DNA of 64,000 nt from Nemopilema nomurai (lineage: Eukaryota; Cnidaria; Scyphozoa; Rhizostomeae; Rhizostomatidae): contig ML133402.1 of NCBI GenBank assembly GCA_003864495.1, forward strand, positions 124,001-188,000. Direction: 5' to 3'. Below are positions 11,101-22,200 of the stretch, in pieces (positions within the stretch are counted from its first letter, which is position 1; each line of letters opens with the position of its first letter). Both the position numbers and the translations under genes were made by a program. Under the pieces are notes generated by a model. The model was not told the origin of the DNA. It saw nothing but the letters and a program-made list of their open reading frames with translations, and did no database searches.

Positions 11101-12206
11101 TTGTCAATTTGATTGATTGCCCCTCTGGACGCCGTCAAACTGCAATGGGACGTGCACTCGATCTTGCATGTGCAAGTAACCGAAGTCCGCCAAGAATTGA
11201 AGCATTTCGATTCGATATTTGAACAAAATTGAAAAGGATATTTAGGGGCATTTGAAAGAAATATGTAAATAGCGTCTGGGATGGAACTAAAAGGTTTGGC
11301 GGCTAAGGGCAAAATTTGATACAAGAGAAGAAGAGAAAATTTAAAATTTTATCATAAATCATAAGCAGGTACCACTTGCCAAAAAATTTGGAACACCTTA
11401 GTAGCCCCTCCCTCCATTCTAAGAGGCTCCCAAAACTAAAAGTGGCTTAAAAGACAAATCATTTCAAACGCCCCTTTCTAGCGTCCTCACCCAAATAATC
11501 ACTAAAAAATAAAGGCGTTTGAAATAAAAAAAATCATAAGGATATGTAAATAAAATCGATGGCTCTGCATGGTTAAAATCATTGATATTTAGGTTCACGA
11601 TAGACCATGTCACTCAAATAGAATATATTCCAGTAAAACTTTGAAGACAACTTTCAACATGGATAAACAATATATTGGTAAGACAGAAGACTAGCCCCAA
11701 AACCCCGCTGCGCGGGCTAAACCCTTCTGTGGAAAAGGAATTGCCCCTTAAAACTACCCTATAAACCAAATAGACATGTTAGCCTCGGCAAGACAAGAGC
11801 CTCGCATCGAGAGCAAAAATGACGTAATGCACAGCCACGCACCGCACACTTGAAACGAAAGTTGTCAACGACAAAATGACTCGCCATCCTTCGCGTGCAT
11901 CACTCGCACTCATGTGACAATCGCTAGGACGGGGGAGCCTCATCCCTTCATCTTTTGCGAACCCCGTCCTAGCGATTGTCACATGAGTGCGAGTGATGCA
12001 CGCGAAGGATGGCGAGTCATTTTGTCGTTGACAACTTTCGTTTCAAGTGTGCGGTGCGTGGCTGTGCATTACGTCATTTTTGCTCTCGATGCGAGGCTCT
12101 TGTCTTGCCGAGGCTAACATGTCTATTTGGTTTATAGGGTAGTTTTAAGGGGCAATTCCTTTTCCACAGAAGGGTTTAGCCCGCGCAGCGGGGTTTTGGG
12201 GGCTAG
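8174..12206 (+). repeat. 4.03-kb unit, copy A (embedded in the satellite)
   Basis: The stretch starting tctacatatactaaaatgct recurs 4,033 bp later with only scattered small differences, so 8174-12206 and 12207-16229 are a head-to-tail pair. The unit begins with a CpG-rich ~700 bp that resembles a promoter region. A candidate spliced gene follows (8850-10130), then AT-rich DNA, and the unit ends in a ~0.5-kb palindrome. A 31-codon ATG frame (MAKGSLFGMAEPPKALEQRS) at 10496-10591, with a GTAAGG inside it, is identical in both copies. No transposase, reverse transcriptase or recombinase is seen, so movement, if any, would be non-autonomous. Confidence 0.85.
9258..10123 (+). CDS. Candidate small spliced gene in 4-kb unit A
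   Basis: Exon 2 (9258-9388, after cctcattttag, before gtaagttt) holds an ATG at 9265 and 41 codons beginning MEPKLEVAAAKFVRNFRHAP. Exon 3 (9641-9724, after tcttttttag, before gtaagttt) is 84 nt. Exon 4 starts at 10023 (after cttgcttgcag) and runs from SWRDVKCYPLLPCWDEER to a TGA at 10121. All junctions are phase 1, so the frame stays open for 102 residues, or 74 if exon 3 is skipped. Exons 2 and 3 are diverged copies of each other. An upstream leader exon probably ends at 9019 (ccttaca/gtaagt). An alternative exon-4 acceptor at 9973 would give a different C-terminus. No family is recognised. The aligned parts of exons 2 and 3 are not read in the same frame throughout, so a non-coding spliced RNA is also possible. 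Confidence 0.35.
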
Positions 12207-12209
12207 TCT
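11688..12209. repeat. Near-perfect palindrome ending unit A (arms ~247 bp, loop 27 nt)
   Basis: The left arm 11688-11934 is the reverse complement of 11962-12209, with one G/C-run length difference. The loop 11935-11961 is agcctcatcccttcatctttt plus a few bases. The outer ends are ctagccccaaaaccccgctg and its inverse. Because the arms mirror each other, both strands carry the same 67-codon frame, which is a product of symmetry rather than a gene. It resembles a foldback/MITE-type element. A transcript would fold into a long hairpin. Confidence 0.9.
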
Positions 12210-13288
12210 ACATATACTAAAATGCTAGCGGCATCCCTTTGATCTTTCGTGCTACTGAATTCAACAAAAAAGGCTCCCAGACGGCTGCACCCAGTTTCGA
12301 AATTCCACTCCCAAAGTCTTCCCCGATGATTAAACCAAGGTATAGGCTATTTTTTGCCCGAAAACCGTGCTCCATTTTTGAGCAAATCGCCATCTTTTCC
12401 GAGGCCTTCGATTTCGACCACCTTCTCGGCGCCCTCCTGCCCCCACCGTTTGACCAATTCCACCCGTTTTTTACCCACGGTTTCGGCACGCACCGATCTT
12501 CGTTCCTGGGTAGTTTTTTTCCCAAAATTTTCTTTATTTTTAGTGGAAATTGCCACTTTTCTACGCGCTGAACGCCGATCGTCCTCCTTCTTCGAGCTCT
12601 AGCTCCCGAACGGTTACGGATGCGTTCCCCCTTTCCTAGCGGTAGGATTCGCTCGGAGTGTCTCTGTCTGTGCGCCTGTTTTTTTCCTCAAAATTTGTAA
12701 GCGTTTTCTCGAAATTCGCCGTGTTTTTGCTTCGATTCGCCATTTCCAGGCCGCGGGGAGAAAATTTCCTTGCCCTCGATCGACCGAGCTTGCCCCGGTC
12801 ACGTGCATCGCTGTGCTGCCCTGCATTGTTTGGGGACAAAAGAGAGTCCTCTTCCACCAATCGAAATGCAAGTTGCCGACGTGAGTGACGTGTCGCAGCA
12901 GAGCAGCAAGGCGTACTAGAGAACAACAGCGTGCTCGGGACAGGCAGGGGTCATTTCGTGCTTGCTATCCGTGGGGTTTGGACGTGCTCATTATTACCGG
13001 AGCTGCCTTTCATTGCGTTTTGGGAATTTCACCATTGAAAGCTGCCTTACAGTAAGTAATTTTCGTTTCTCCTTTCGATCTGATGATTTTCTCGATGTTA
13101 AACTAAATTTCCGTGCTTTTTTGTCGTTTTTCCAATTCACCCCACGCTGGGGCAGCTTCCATTCGTTTAAAAAAATTTGCTACCCACGAGCTCGCTTGCT
13201 TTCGAGGATGTTTTCTGAATGATGAATGATTGCTTACTTAAAATGGTGCTAAGAGAGATTTGATTTGTTTGCTTTTTCCTCATTTTAG

Positions 13289-14152
13289 GTGAGAAATGGA
13301 GCCGAAACTCGAGGTGGCAGCAGCAAAATTCGTGAGAAACTTCAGGCACGCCCCCACCTGGCTCTCTCGCTGGCTACGAAATGCTGAAAACTTTGTCGTG
13401 CCCTCTAGAACGAATCAAAGTAAGTTTGTTTTGTTGCATTATGATCGCCGTTTTCCTGGTTTTTCTCTCGAGAAACTAGCTTTTGTGCGTGGTTTTTGCA
13501 CCTGGCCGTTGACCTGTTGACCTCCTTCCGCCATGCCCCGAGGGCGTTCTCACTCTAAATTGCTCTAAATACCTAGCTAACTTGCTTTGAGGGAAATTTC
13601 TGATAATCAATCGATTAACTTCTTTAATGATGTTACGGGAGGTTTGATTTCTGGCTTTTTTCTTTTTAGAGCGAAATCGAGCCGAAACTCGCGGTACACC
13701 CTCTCGCAGACTTCAAAATGCTGAAACTTCGTGCCCTCTAAATCGAAACAAAGTAAGTTTGTTGTGTTGCTTCAAGTTTGTTGTGTTGCTTCAAGTTTGT
13801 CGTTTTCGTTGTTTTTCTGGTTCCTTTTCGAAGAATTGGGTTTTGTGCTAGATTTTCGCACCTGGCTAATTGACCTGTTGACCCCTTCCGCCATACCTCG
13901 AGGGCGTTTTTCACTCTAAATTGCTCTAAATAGCTTTAGCGATAAACAACATTTTTATGAATTCTATAATCAGTAACTGCCGTTGTTTTTTGGTCTTTTA
14001 GATTGCCTTTTTAAGCGGATCTCTCTTCTAATGAGTTTTCCTTGCTTGCAGGGTCATGGCGTGACGTCAAATGTTATCCACTGTTACCGTGCTGGGACGA
14101 AGAAAGGGAGAGCAAGAGCTCCGTTTTTAATAGACGAGAGACTACCGTATGA
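13289..14152 (+). pseudogene. Copy B of the small spliced gene, exon 3 frameshifted
   Basis: Exon 2 (13289-13419, ATG at 13296) and exon 4 (14052 to the TGA at 14150) match copy A. Exon 3 (13670-13752) is 83 nt instead of 84 because an A is missing in gctgaaactt. Including it breaks the frame, while the exon-3-skipping form (74 residues) remains open. Whether the base is truly absent or is an assembly error cannot be told from sequence alone. Confidence 0.3.
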
Positions 14153-15716
14153 ACTTTAAAAGCCCTACGTATTTATGTTGTATGTATTTAATTTTCATGG
14201 TGGATGACGATGCGTGGTTTTCGATTTGACGTTTCCTTATTCTCGCGTTGTTCCTTCAGTGTTGGTAGCATTGTTTGGATTACTGCATCTCTAGAATTAA
14301 TTTGGTGCCTATTGGTGGCAATAGTCAGTTTAGGGCCGCAGCAAAGCCATTTTCTGTGTCTGCTATGTTTCTTTAAATTACTCGAAACGCATTGGACAGC
14401 GTAGCGAGCTAAACGAGCAAAAACCATTTCAATAGGACGGTTGAAAGAGTGGCAGAATTTTCGAAAAAGCCCGAGAGAAGATAAAAATAACTACAGGGCA
14501 ATTTTCTGTTTGTGATGGCGAAGGGGTCGCTTTTCGGCATGGCAGAGCCCCCGAAGGCACTTGAACAAAGATCGATGGCAGTAAGGAGGTTTTTCAGTTT
14601 TTGTCTGTAAAAGTAACTAGGATTGGCAGTGATTCTCCACTATATACTTTGCAAGAACTAAAGGGCAGGCTTCGCACTGTCAGATTTCGAAATTTCGCCA
14701 GTCGTGCATTGTTCAAATAGAGCCGGAGCCGATTCAGGGGCAACATAGGAATCAATTTAGACGTCGAAAAGGTCTAAAACAAAGCATTTTAAACTTGATT
14801 CACTAAAGGTTGATCAGCTAAAACATGGAGGTTTTATTTTGTGGTCAACTGTTCTTCGATGGAGAATTGACAGGGTAACCCTCAAACGATTCTAAGCTTA
14901 ATCCGCCCACATTTTCTAAAACTTTGAGAAAAACATTGGCAGTGTAATCTACCCCCAATTTTTCTAAAACGACGAGTAAAACGGTCAACAAAGCAAGTTT
15001 TTCGTGGCAGCTTTTCGGACTTGGTAAGTAGGAAGGTGTCATATCGTGTTGTTTGTTTCATGCGGCGGTCGCTTGGCCCATGACTCACTGGAACAGGGTT
15101 CCTTGAAGGGTGTTAACATTAACGAGTTGTCAATTTGATTGATTGCCACCTCTGGACGCCGTCAAACTGCAATGGGACGTGCACTCGATCTTGCATGTGC
15201 AAGTAACCGAAGTCCGCCAAGAATTGAAGCATTTCGATTCGATATTTGAACAAAATTGAAAAGGATATTTAGGGGCATTTGAAAGAAATATGTAAATAGC
15301 GTCTGGATGGAACTAAAAGGTTTGGCGGCTAAGGGCAAAATTTGATACAAGAGAAGAGAGAAAATTTAAAATTTTATCATAAATCATAAGCAGGTACCAC
15401 TTGCCAAAAAATTTGGAACACCTTAGTAGCCCCCTCCCTCCATTCTAAGAGGCTCCCAAAACTAAAAGTGGCTTAAAAGACAAATCATTTCAAACGCCCC
15501 TTTCTAGCGTCCTCACCCAAATAATCACTAAAAAATAAAGGCGTTTGAAATAAAAAAAATCATAAGGATATGTAAATAAATCGATGGCTCTGCATGGTTA
15601 AAATCATTTGATATTTAGGTTCACGATAGACCATGTCACTCAAATAGAATATTTCCAGTAAAACTTTGAAGACAACTTTCAACATGGATAAACAATATAT
15701 TGGTAAGACAGAAGAC

Positions 15717-16229
15717 TAGCCCAAAACCCCGCTGCGCGGGCTAAACCCTTCTGTGGAAAAGGAATTGCCCCTTAAAACTACCCTATAAACCAAATAGACA
15801 TGTTAGCCTCGGCAAGACAAGAGCCTCGCATCGAGAGCAAAAATGACGTAATGCACAGCCACGCACCGCACACTTGAAACGAAAGTTGTCAACGACAAAA
15901 TGACTCGCCATCCTTCGCGTGCATCACTCGCACTCATGTGACAATCGCTAGGACGGGGGAGCCTCATCCCTTCATCTTTTGCGAACCCCGTCCTAGCGAT
16001 TGTCACATGAGTGCGAGTGATGCACGCGAAGGATGGCGAGTCATTTTGTCGTTGACAACTTTCGTTTCAAGTGTGCGGTGCGTGGCTGTGCATTACGTCA
16101 TTTTTGCTCTCGATGCGAGGCTCTTGTCTTGCCGAGGCTAACATGTCTATTTGGTTTATAGGGTAGTTTTAAGGGGCAATTCCTTTTCCACAGAAGGGTT
16201 TAGCCCGCGCAGCGGGGTTTTGGGGGCTA
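15717..16229. repeat. Near-perfect palindrome ending unit B
   Basis: Arms 15717-15958 and 15986-16229 flank a 27-nt loop identical to that of copy A. The right arm ends exactly where the satellite resumes (tactgtttctataaaac), so the palindrome forms the right boundary of the inserted block. Confidence 0.9.
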
Positions 16230-19200
16230 TACTGTTTCTATAAAACAAGCCCTCAAAATTGGTAGAAAGTGAGTGTTTAGCCAATTTACCTTGAAACTGT
16301 GTATTTCGAATTGAAAAAAACCTGATTCCGATAAGCGCTAGGGGGAGAGGGGTTTGTTGGCAATTTGAATCCGGCTTCACGCATCTGGTGGCGCTATTAT
16401 TGATGCCGAAATCTTACTGTTTCTATAAAACAAGCCCTCCAAATTGGTAGAAAGTGAGTGTTTAGCCAATTTACCTTGAAACTGTGTATTTCGAATTGTA
16501 AAAACCTGACTCCGATAATCGCTAGGGGGAGAGGGGTATGTTGGCAATTTGAATCCGGCTTCACGCATCTGGTTGCGCTATTGTTGATGCCGAAATCTTA
16601 CTGTTTCTATAAAACAAGCCCTCCAAATTGGTAGAAAGTGAGTGTTTAGCCAATTTACCTTGAAACTGTTTATTTCGAATTGTAAAAACCCGACTCCGAT
16701 AATCGCTAGGGGGAGAGGGGTATGTTGGCAATTTGAATCCGGCTTCACGCATCTGGTTGCGCTATTGTTGATGCCGAAATTTTACTGTTTCTATAAAACA
16801 AGCCCTCCAAATTGGTAGAAAGTGAGTGTTTAGCCAATTTACCTTGAAACTGTGTATTTCGAATTGTAAAAACCTGACTCCGATAATCGCTAGGGGAGAG
16901 GGGTATGTTGGCAATTTGAATCCGGCTTCACGCATCTGGTTGCGCTATTGTTGATGCCGAAATCTTACTGTTTCTATAAAACAAGCCCTCCAAATTGGTA
17001 GAAAGTGAGTGTTTAGCCAATTTACCTTGAAACTGTGTATTTCGAATTGTAAAAACCTGACTCCGATAATCGCTAGGGGGGAGGGGTATGTTGGCAATTT
17101 GAATCCGGCTTCACGCATCTGGTTGCGCTATTTTGATGCCGAAATCTTACTGTTTCTATAAAACAAGCCCTCCAAATTGGTAGAAAGTGAGTGTTTAGCC
17201 AATTTACCTTGAAACTGTGTATTTCGAATTGTAAAAACCTGACTCCGATAATCGCTAGGGGGAGAGGGGTATGTTGGCAATTTGAATCGCGCTTGATGCC
17301 GAAATCTTACTGTTTCTATAAAACAAGCCCTCCAAATTGGTAGAAAGTGAGTGTTTAGCCAATTTACCTTGAAACTGTGTATTTCGAATTGTAAAAACCT
17401 GACTCCGATAATCGCTAGGGGGAGAGGGGTATGTTGGCAATTTGAATCCGGCTTCACGCATCTGGTTGCGCTATTGTTGATGCCGAAATCTTACTTTCTA
17501 TAAAACAAGCCCTCCAAATTGGTAGAAAGTGAGTGTTTAGCCAATTTACCTTGAAACTGTGTATTTCGAATTGTAAAAACCTGACTCCGATAATCGCTAG
17601 GGGGAGAGGGGTATGTTGGCAATTTGAATCCGGCTTCACGCATCTGGTTGCGCTATTGTTGATGCCGAAATCTACTGTTTCTATAAAACAAGCCCTCCAA
17701 ATTGGTAGAAAGTGAGTTTAGCCAATTTACCTTGAAACTGTGTATTTCGAATTGTAAAAACCCGACTCCGATAATCGCTAGGGGGAGAGGGGTATGTTGG
17801 CAATTTGAATCCGGCTTCACGCATCTGGTTGCGCTATTGTTGATGCCGAAATCTTACTGTTTCTATAAAACAAGCCCTCCAAATTGGTAGAAAGTGAGTG
17901 TTTAGCCAATTTACCTTGAAACTGTGTATTTCGAATTGTAAAAACCCGACTCCGATAATCGCTAGGGGGAGAGGGGTATGTTGGCAATTTGAATCCGGCT
18001 TCACGCATCTGGTTGCGCTATTGTTGATGCCGAAATCTTACTGTTTCTATAAAACAAGCCCTCCAAATTGGTAGAAAGTGAGTGTTTAGCCAATTTACCT
18101 TGAAACTGTGTATTTCGAATTGTAAAAACCTGACTCCGATAATCGCTAGGGGGAGAGGGGTATGTTGGCAATTTGAATCCGGCTTCACGCATCTGGTTGC
18201 GCTATTGTTGATGCCGAAATCTTACTGTTTCTATAAAACAAGCCCTCCAAATTGGTAGAAAGTGAGTGTTTAGCCAATTTACCTTGAAACTGTGTATTTC
18301 GAATTGTAAAAACCGACTCCGATAATCGCTAGGGGGAGAGGGGTATGTTGGCAATTTGAATCCGGCTTCACGCATCTGGTTGCGCTATTGTTGATGCCGA
18401 AATCTTACTGTTTCTATAAAACAAGCCCTCCAAATTGGTAGAAAGTGAGTGTTTAGCCAATTTACCTTGAAACTGTGTATTTCGAATTGTAAAAACCGAC
18501 TCCGATAATCGCTAGGGGGAGAGGGGTATGTTTTTGAATCCGGCTTCACGCATCTGGTTGCGCTATTGTTGATGCCGAAATCTTACTGTTTCTATAAAAC
18601 AAGCCCTCCAAATTGGTAGAAAGTGAGTGTTTAGCCAATTTACCTTGAAACTGTGTATTTCGAATTGTAAAAACCTGACTCCGATAATCGCTAGGGGGGA
18701 GGGGTATGTTGGCAATTTGAATCCGGCTTCACGCATCTGGTTGCGCTATTGTTGATGCCGAAATCTACTGTTTCTATAAAACAAGCCCTCCAAATTGGTA
18801 GAAAGTGAGTGTTTAGCCAATTTACCTTGAAACTGTGTATTTCGAATTGTAAAAACCCGACTCCGATAATCGCTAGGGGGAGAGGGGTATGTTGGCAATT
18901 TGAATCCGGCTTCACGCATCTGGTTGCGCTATTGTTGATGCCGAAATCTACTGTTTCTATAAAACAAGCCCTCCAAATTGGTAGAAAGTGAGTGTTTAGC
19001 CAATTTACCTTGAAACTGTGTATTTCGAATTGTAAAAACCGACTCCGATAATCGCTAGGGGGAGAGGGGTATGTTGGCAATTTGAATCCGGCTTCACGCA
19101 TCTGGTTGCGCTATTGTTGATGCCGAAATCTACTGTTTCTATAAAACAAGCCCTCCAAATTGGTAGAAAGTGAGTGTTTAGCCAATTTACCTTGAAACTG

Positions 19201-22200
19201 TGTATTTCGAATTGTAAAAACCCGACTCCGATAATCGCTAGGGGGAGAGGGGTATGTTGGCAATTTGAATCCGGCTTCACGCATCTGGTTGCGCTATTGA
19301 TGCCGAAATCTTACTGTTTCTATAAAACAAGCCCTCCAAATTGGTAGAAAGTGAGTGTTTAGCCAATTTACCTTGAAACTGTGTATTTCGAATTGTAAAA
19401 ACCTGACTCCGATAATCGCTAGGGGGAGAGGGGTATGTTGGCAATTTGAATCCGGCTTCACGCATCTGGTTGCGCTATTGTTGATGCCGAAATCTACTGT
19501 TTCTATAAAACAAGCCCTCCAAATTGGTAGAAAGTGAGTGTTTAGCCAATTTACCTTGAAACTGTGTATTTCGAATTGTAAAAACCCGACTCCGATAATC
19601 GCTAGGGGGAGAGGGGTATGTTGGCAATTTGAATCCGGCTTCACGCATCTGGTTGCGCTATTGTTGATGCCGAAATCTTACTGTTTTATAAAACAAGCCC
19701 TCCAAATTGGTAGAAAGTGAGTGTTTAGCCAATTTACCTTGAAACTGTGTATTTCGAATTGTAAAAACCCGACTCCGATAATCGCTAGGGGGAGAGGGGT
19801 ATGTTGGCAATTTGAATCCGGCTTCACGCATCTGGTTGCGCTATTGTTGATGCCGAAATCTTACTGTTTCTATAAAACAAGCCCTCCAAATTGGTAGAAA
19901 GTGAGTGTTTAGCCAATTTACCTTGAAACTGTGTATTTCGAATTGTAAAACCTGACTCCGATAATCGCTAGGGGGAGAGGGTATGTTGGCAATTTGAATC
20001 CGGCTTCACGCATCTGGTTGCGCTATTGTTGATGCCGAAATCTAACTGTTTCTATAAAACAAGCCCTCCAAATTGGTAGAAAGTGAGTGTTTAGCCAATT
20101 TACCTTGAAACTGTGTATTTCGAATTGTAAAAACCCGACTCCGATAATCGCTAGGGGGAGAGGGGTATGTTGGCAATTTGAATCCGGCTTCACGCATCTG
20201 GTTGCGCTATTGTTGATGCCGAAATCTTACTGTTTCTATAAAACAAGCCCTCCAAATTGGTAGAAAGTGAGTGTTTAGCCAATTTACCTTGAAACTGTGT
20301 ATTTCGAATTGTAAAAACCGACTCCGATAATCGCTAGGGGGAGAGGGGTATGTTGGCAATTTGAATCCGGCTTCACGCATCTGGTTGCGCTATTGTTGAT
20401 GCCGAAATCTTACTGTTTCTATAAAACAAGCCCTCCAAATTGGTAGAGTGAGTTTTCAATTTACCTTGAAACTGTGTATTTCGAATTGTAAAAACCTGAC
20501 TCCGATAATCGCTAGGGGGAGAGGGGTATGTTGGCAATTTGAATCCGGCTTCACGCATCTGGTTGCGCTATTGTTGATGCCGAAATCTACTGTTTCTATA
20601 AAACAAGCCCTCCAAATTGGTAGAAAGTAGTGTTTAGCAATTTACCTTGAAACTGTGTATTTCGAATTGTAAAAACCCGACTCCGATAATCGCTAGGGGG
20701 GAGGGGTATGTTGGCAATTTGAATCCGGCTTCACGCATCTGGTTGCGCTATTGTTGATGCCGAAATCTTACTGTTTCTATAAAACAAGCCCTCCAAATTG
20801 GTAGAAAGTAGTGTTTAGCCAATTTACCTTGAAACTGTGTATTTCGAATTGTAAAAACCGACTCCGATAATCGCTAGGGGGAGAGGGTATGTTGGCAATT
20901 TGAATCCGGCTTCACGCATCTGGTTGCGCTATTGTTGATGCCGAAATCTACTGTTTCTATAAAACAAGCCCTCCAAATTGGTAGAGACTGAGTTTAGCCA
21001 ATTTACCTTGAAACTGTGTATTTCGAATTGTAAAAACCCGACTCCGATAATCGCTAGGGGGAGAGGGGTATGTTGGCAATTTGAATCCGGCTTCACGCAT
21101 CTGGTTGCGCTATTGTTGATGCCGAAATCTTACTGTTTCTATAAAACAAGCCCTCCAAATTGGTAGAAAGTGAGTGTTTAGCCAATTTACCTTGAAACTG
21201 TGTATTTCGAATTGTAAAAACCCTGACTCCGATAATCGCTAGGGGGAGAGGGGTATGTTGCAATTTGAATCCGGCTTCACGCATCTGGTTGCGCTATTGT
21301 TGATGCCGAAATCTTACTGTTTCTATAAAACAAGCCCTCCAAATTGGTAGAAAGTGAGTGTTTAGCCAATTTACCTTGAAACTGTGTATTTCGAATTGTA
21401 AAAACCTGACTCCGATAATCGCTAGGGGGAGAGGGGTATGTTGGCAATTTGAATCCGGCTTCACGCATCTGGTTGCGCTATTGTTGATGCCGAAATCTTA
21501 CTGTTTCTATAAAACAAGCCCTCCAAATTGGTAGAAAGTGAGTTTTAGCCAATTTACCTTGAAACTGTGTATTTCGAATTGTAAAAACCTGACTCCGATA
21601 ATCGCTAGGGGGAGAGGGGTATGTTGGCAATTTGAATCCGGCTTCACGCATCTGGTTGCGCTATTATTGATGCCGAAATCTTACTGTTTCTATAAAACAA
21701 GCCCTCCAATTGGTAGAAAGTGAGTGTTTAGCCAATTTACCTTGAAACTGTGTATTTCGAATTGTAAAAACCGACTCCGATAATCGCTAGGGGGAGAGGG
21801 GTATGTTGGCAATTTGAATCCGGCTTCACGCATCTGGTTGCGCTATTATTGACCGAAATCTTACTGTTTCTATAAAACAAGCCCTCCAAATTGGTAGAAA
21901 GTGAGTGATTAGCCAATTTACCTTGAAACTGTGTATTTTCGAATTGTAAAAACCTGACTCCGATAATCGCTAGGGGGAGAGGGGTATGTTGGCAATTTGA
22001 ATCCGGCTTCACGCATCTGGTTGCGCTATTGTTGATGCCGAAATCTACTGTTTCTATAAAACAAGCCCTCCAAATTGGTAGAAAGTGAGTTTAGCCAATT
22101 TACCTTGAAACTGTGTATTTCGAATTGTAAAACCTGACTCGATAATCGCTAGGGGGGAGAGGGTATGTTGGCAATTTGAATCCGGCTTCACGCATCTGGT

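Larger units (their letters stand above)
12207..16229 (+). repeat. 4.02-kb unit, copy B
   Basis: Second tandem copy of 8174-12206. Differences are nearly all one- or two-base indels in homopolymers or short runs (for example gacaggcagg against gacagggcagg, and gctgaaactt against gctgaaaactt). The pattern looks more like consensus error or very recent duplication than old divergence. It abuts copy A directly, with no satellite between them, and returns to the satellite at 16230. Confidence 0.85.

Noticed and set aside
11779..12117. Identical 67-codon frames on opposite strands (also 15803-16141)
   Set aside because: Produced by the palindrome's symmetry; each frame crosses the loop into the other arm.
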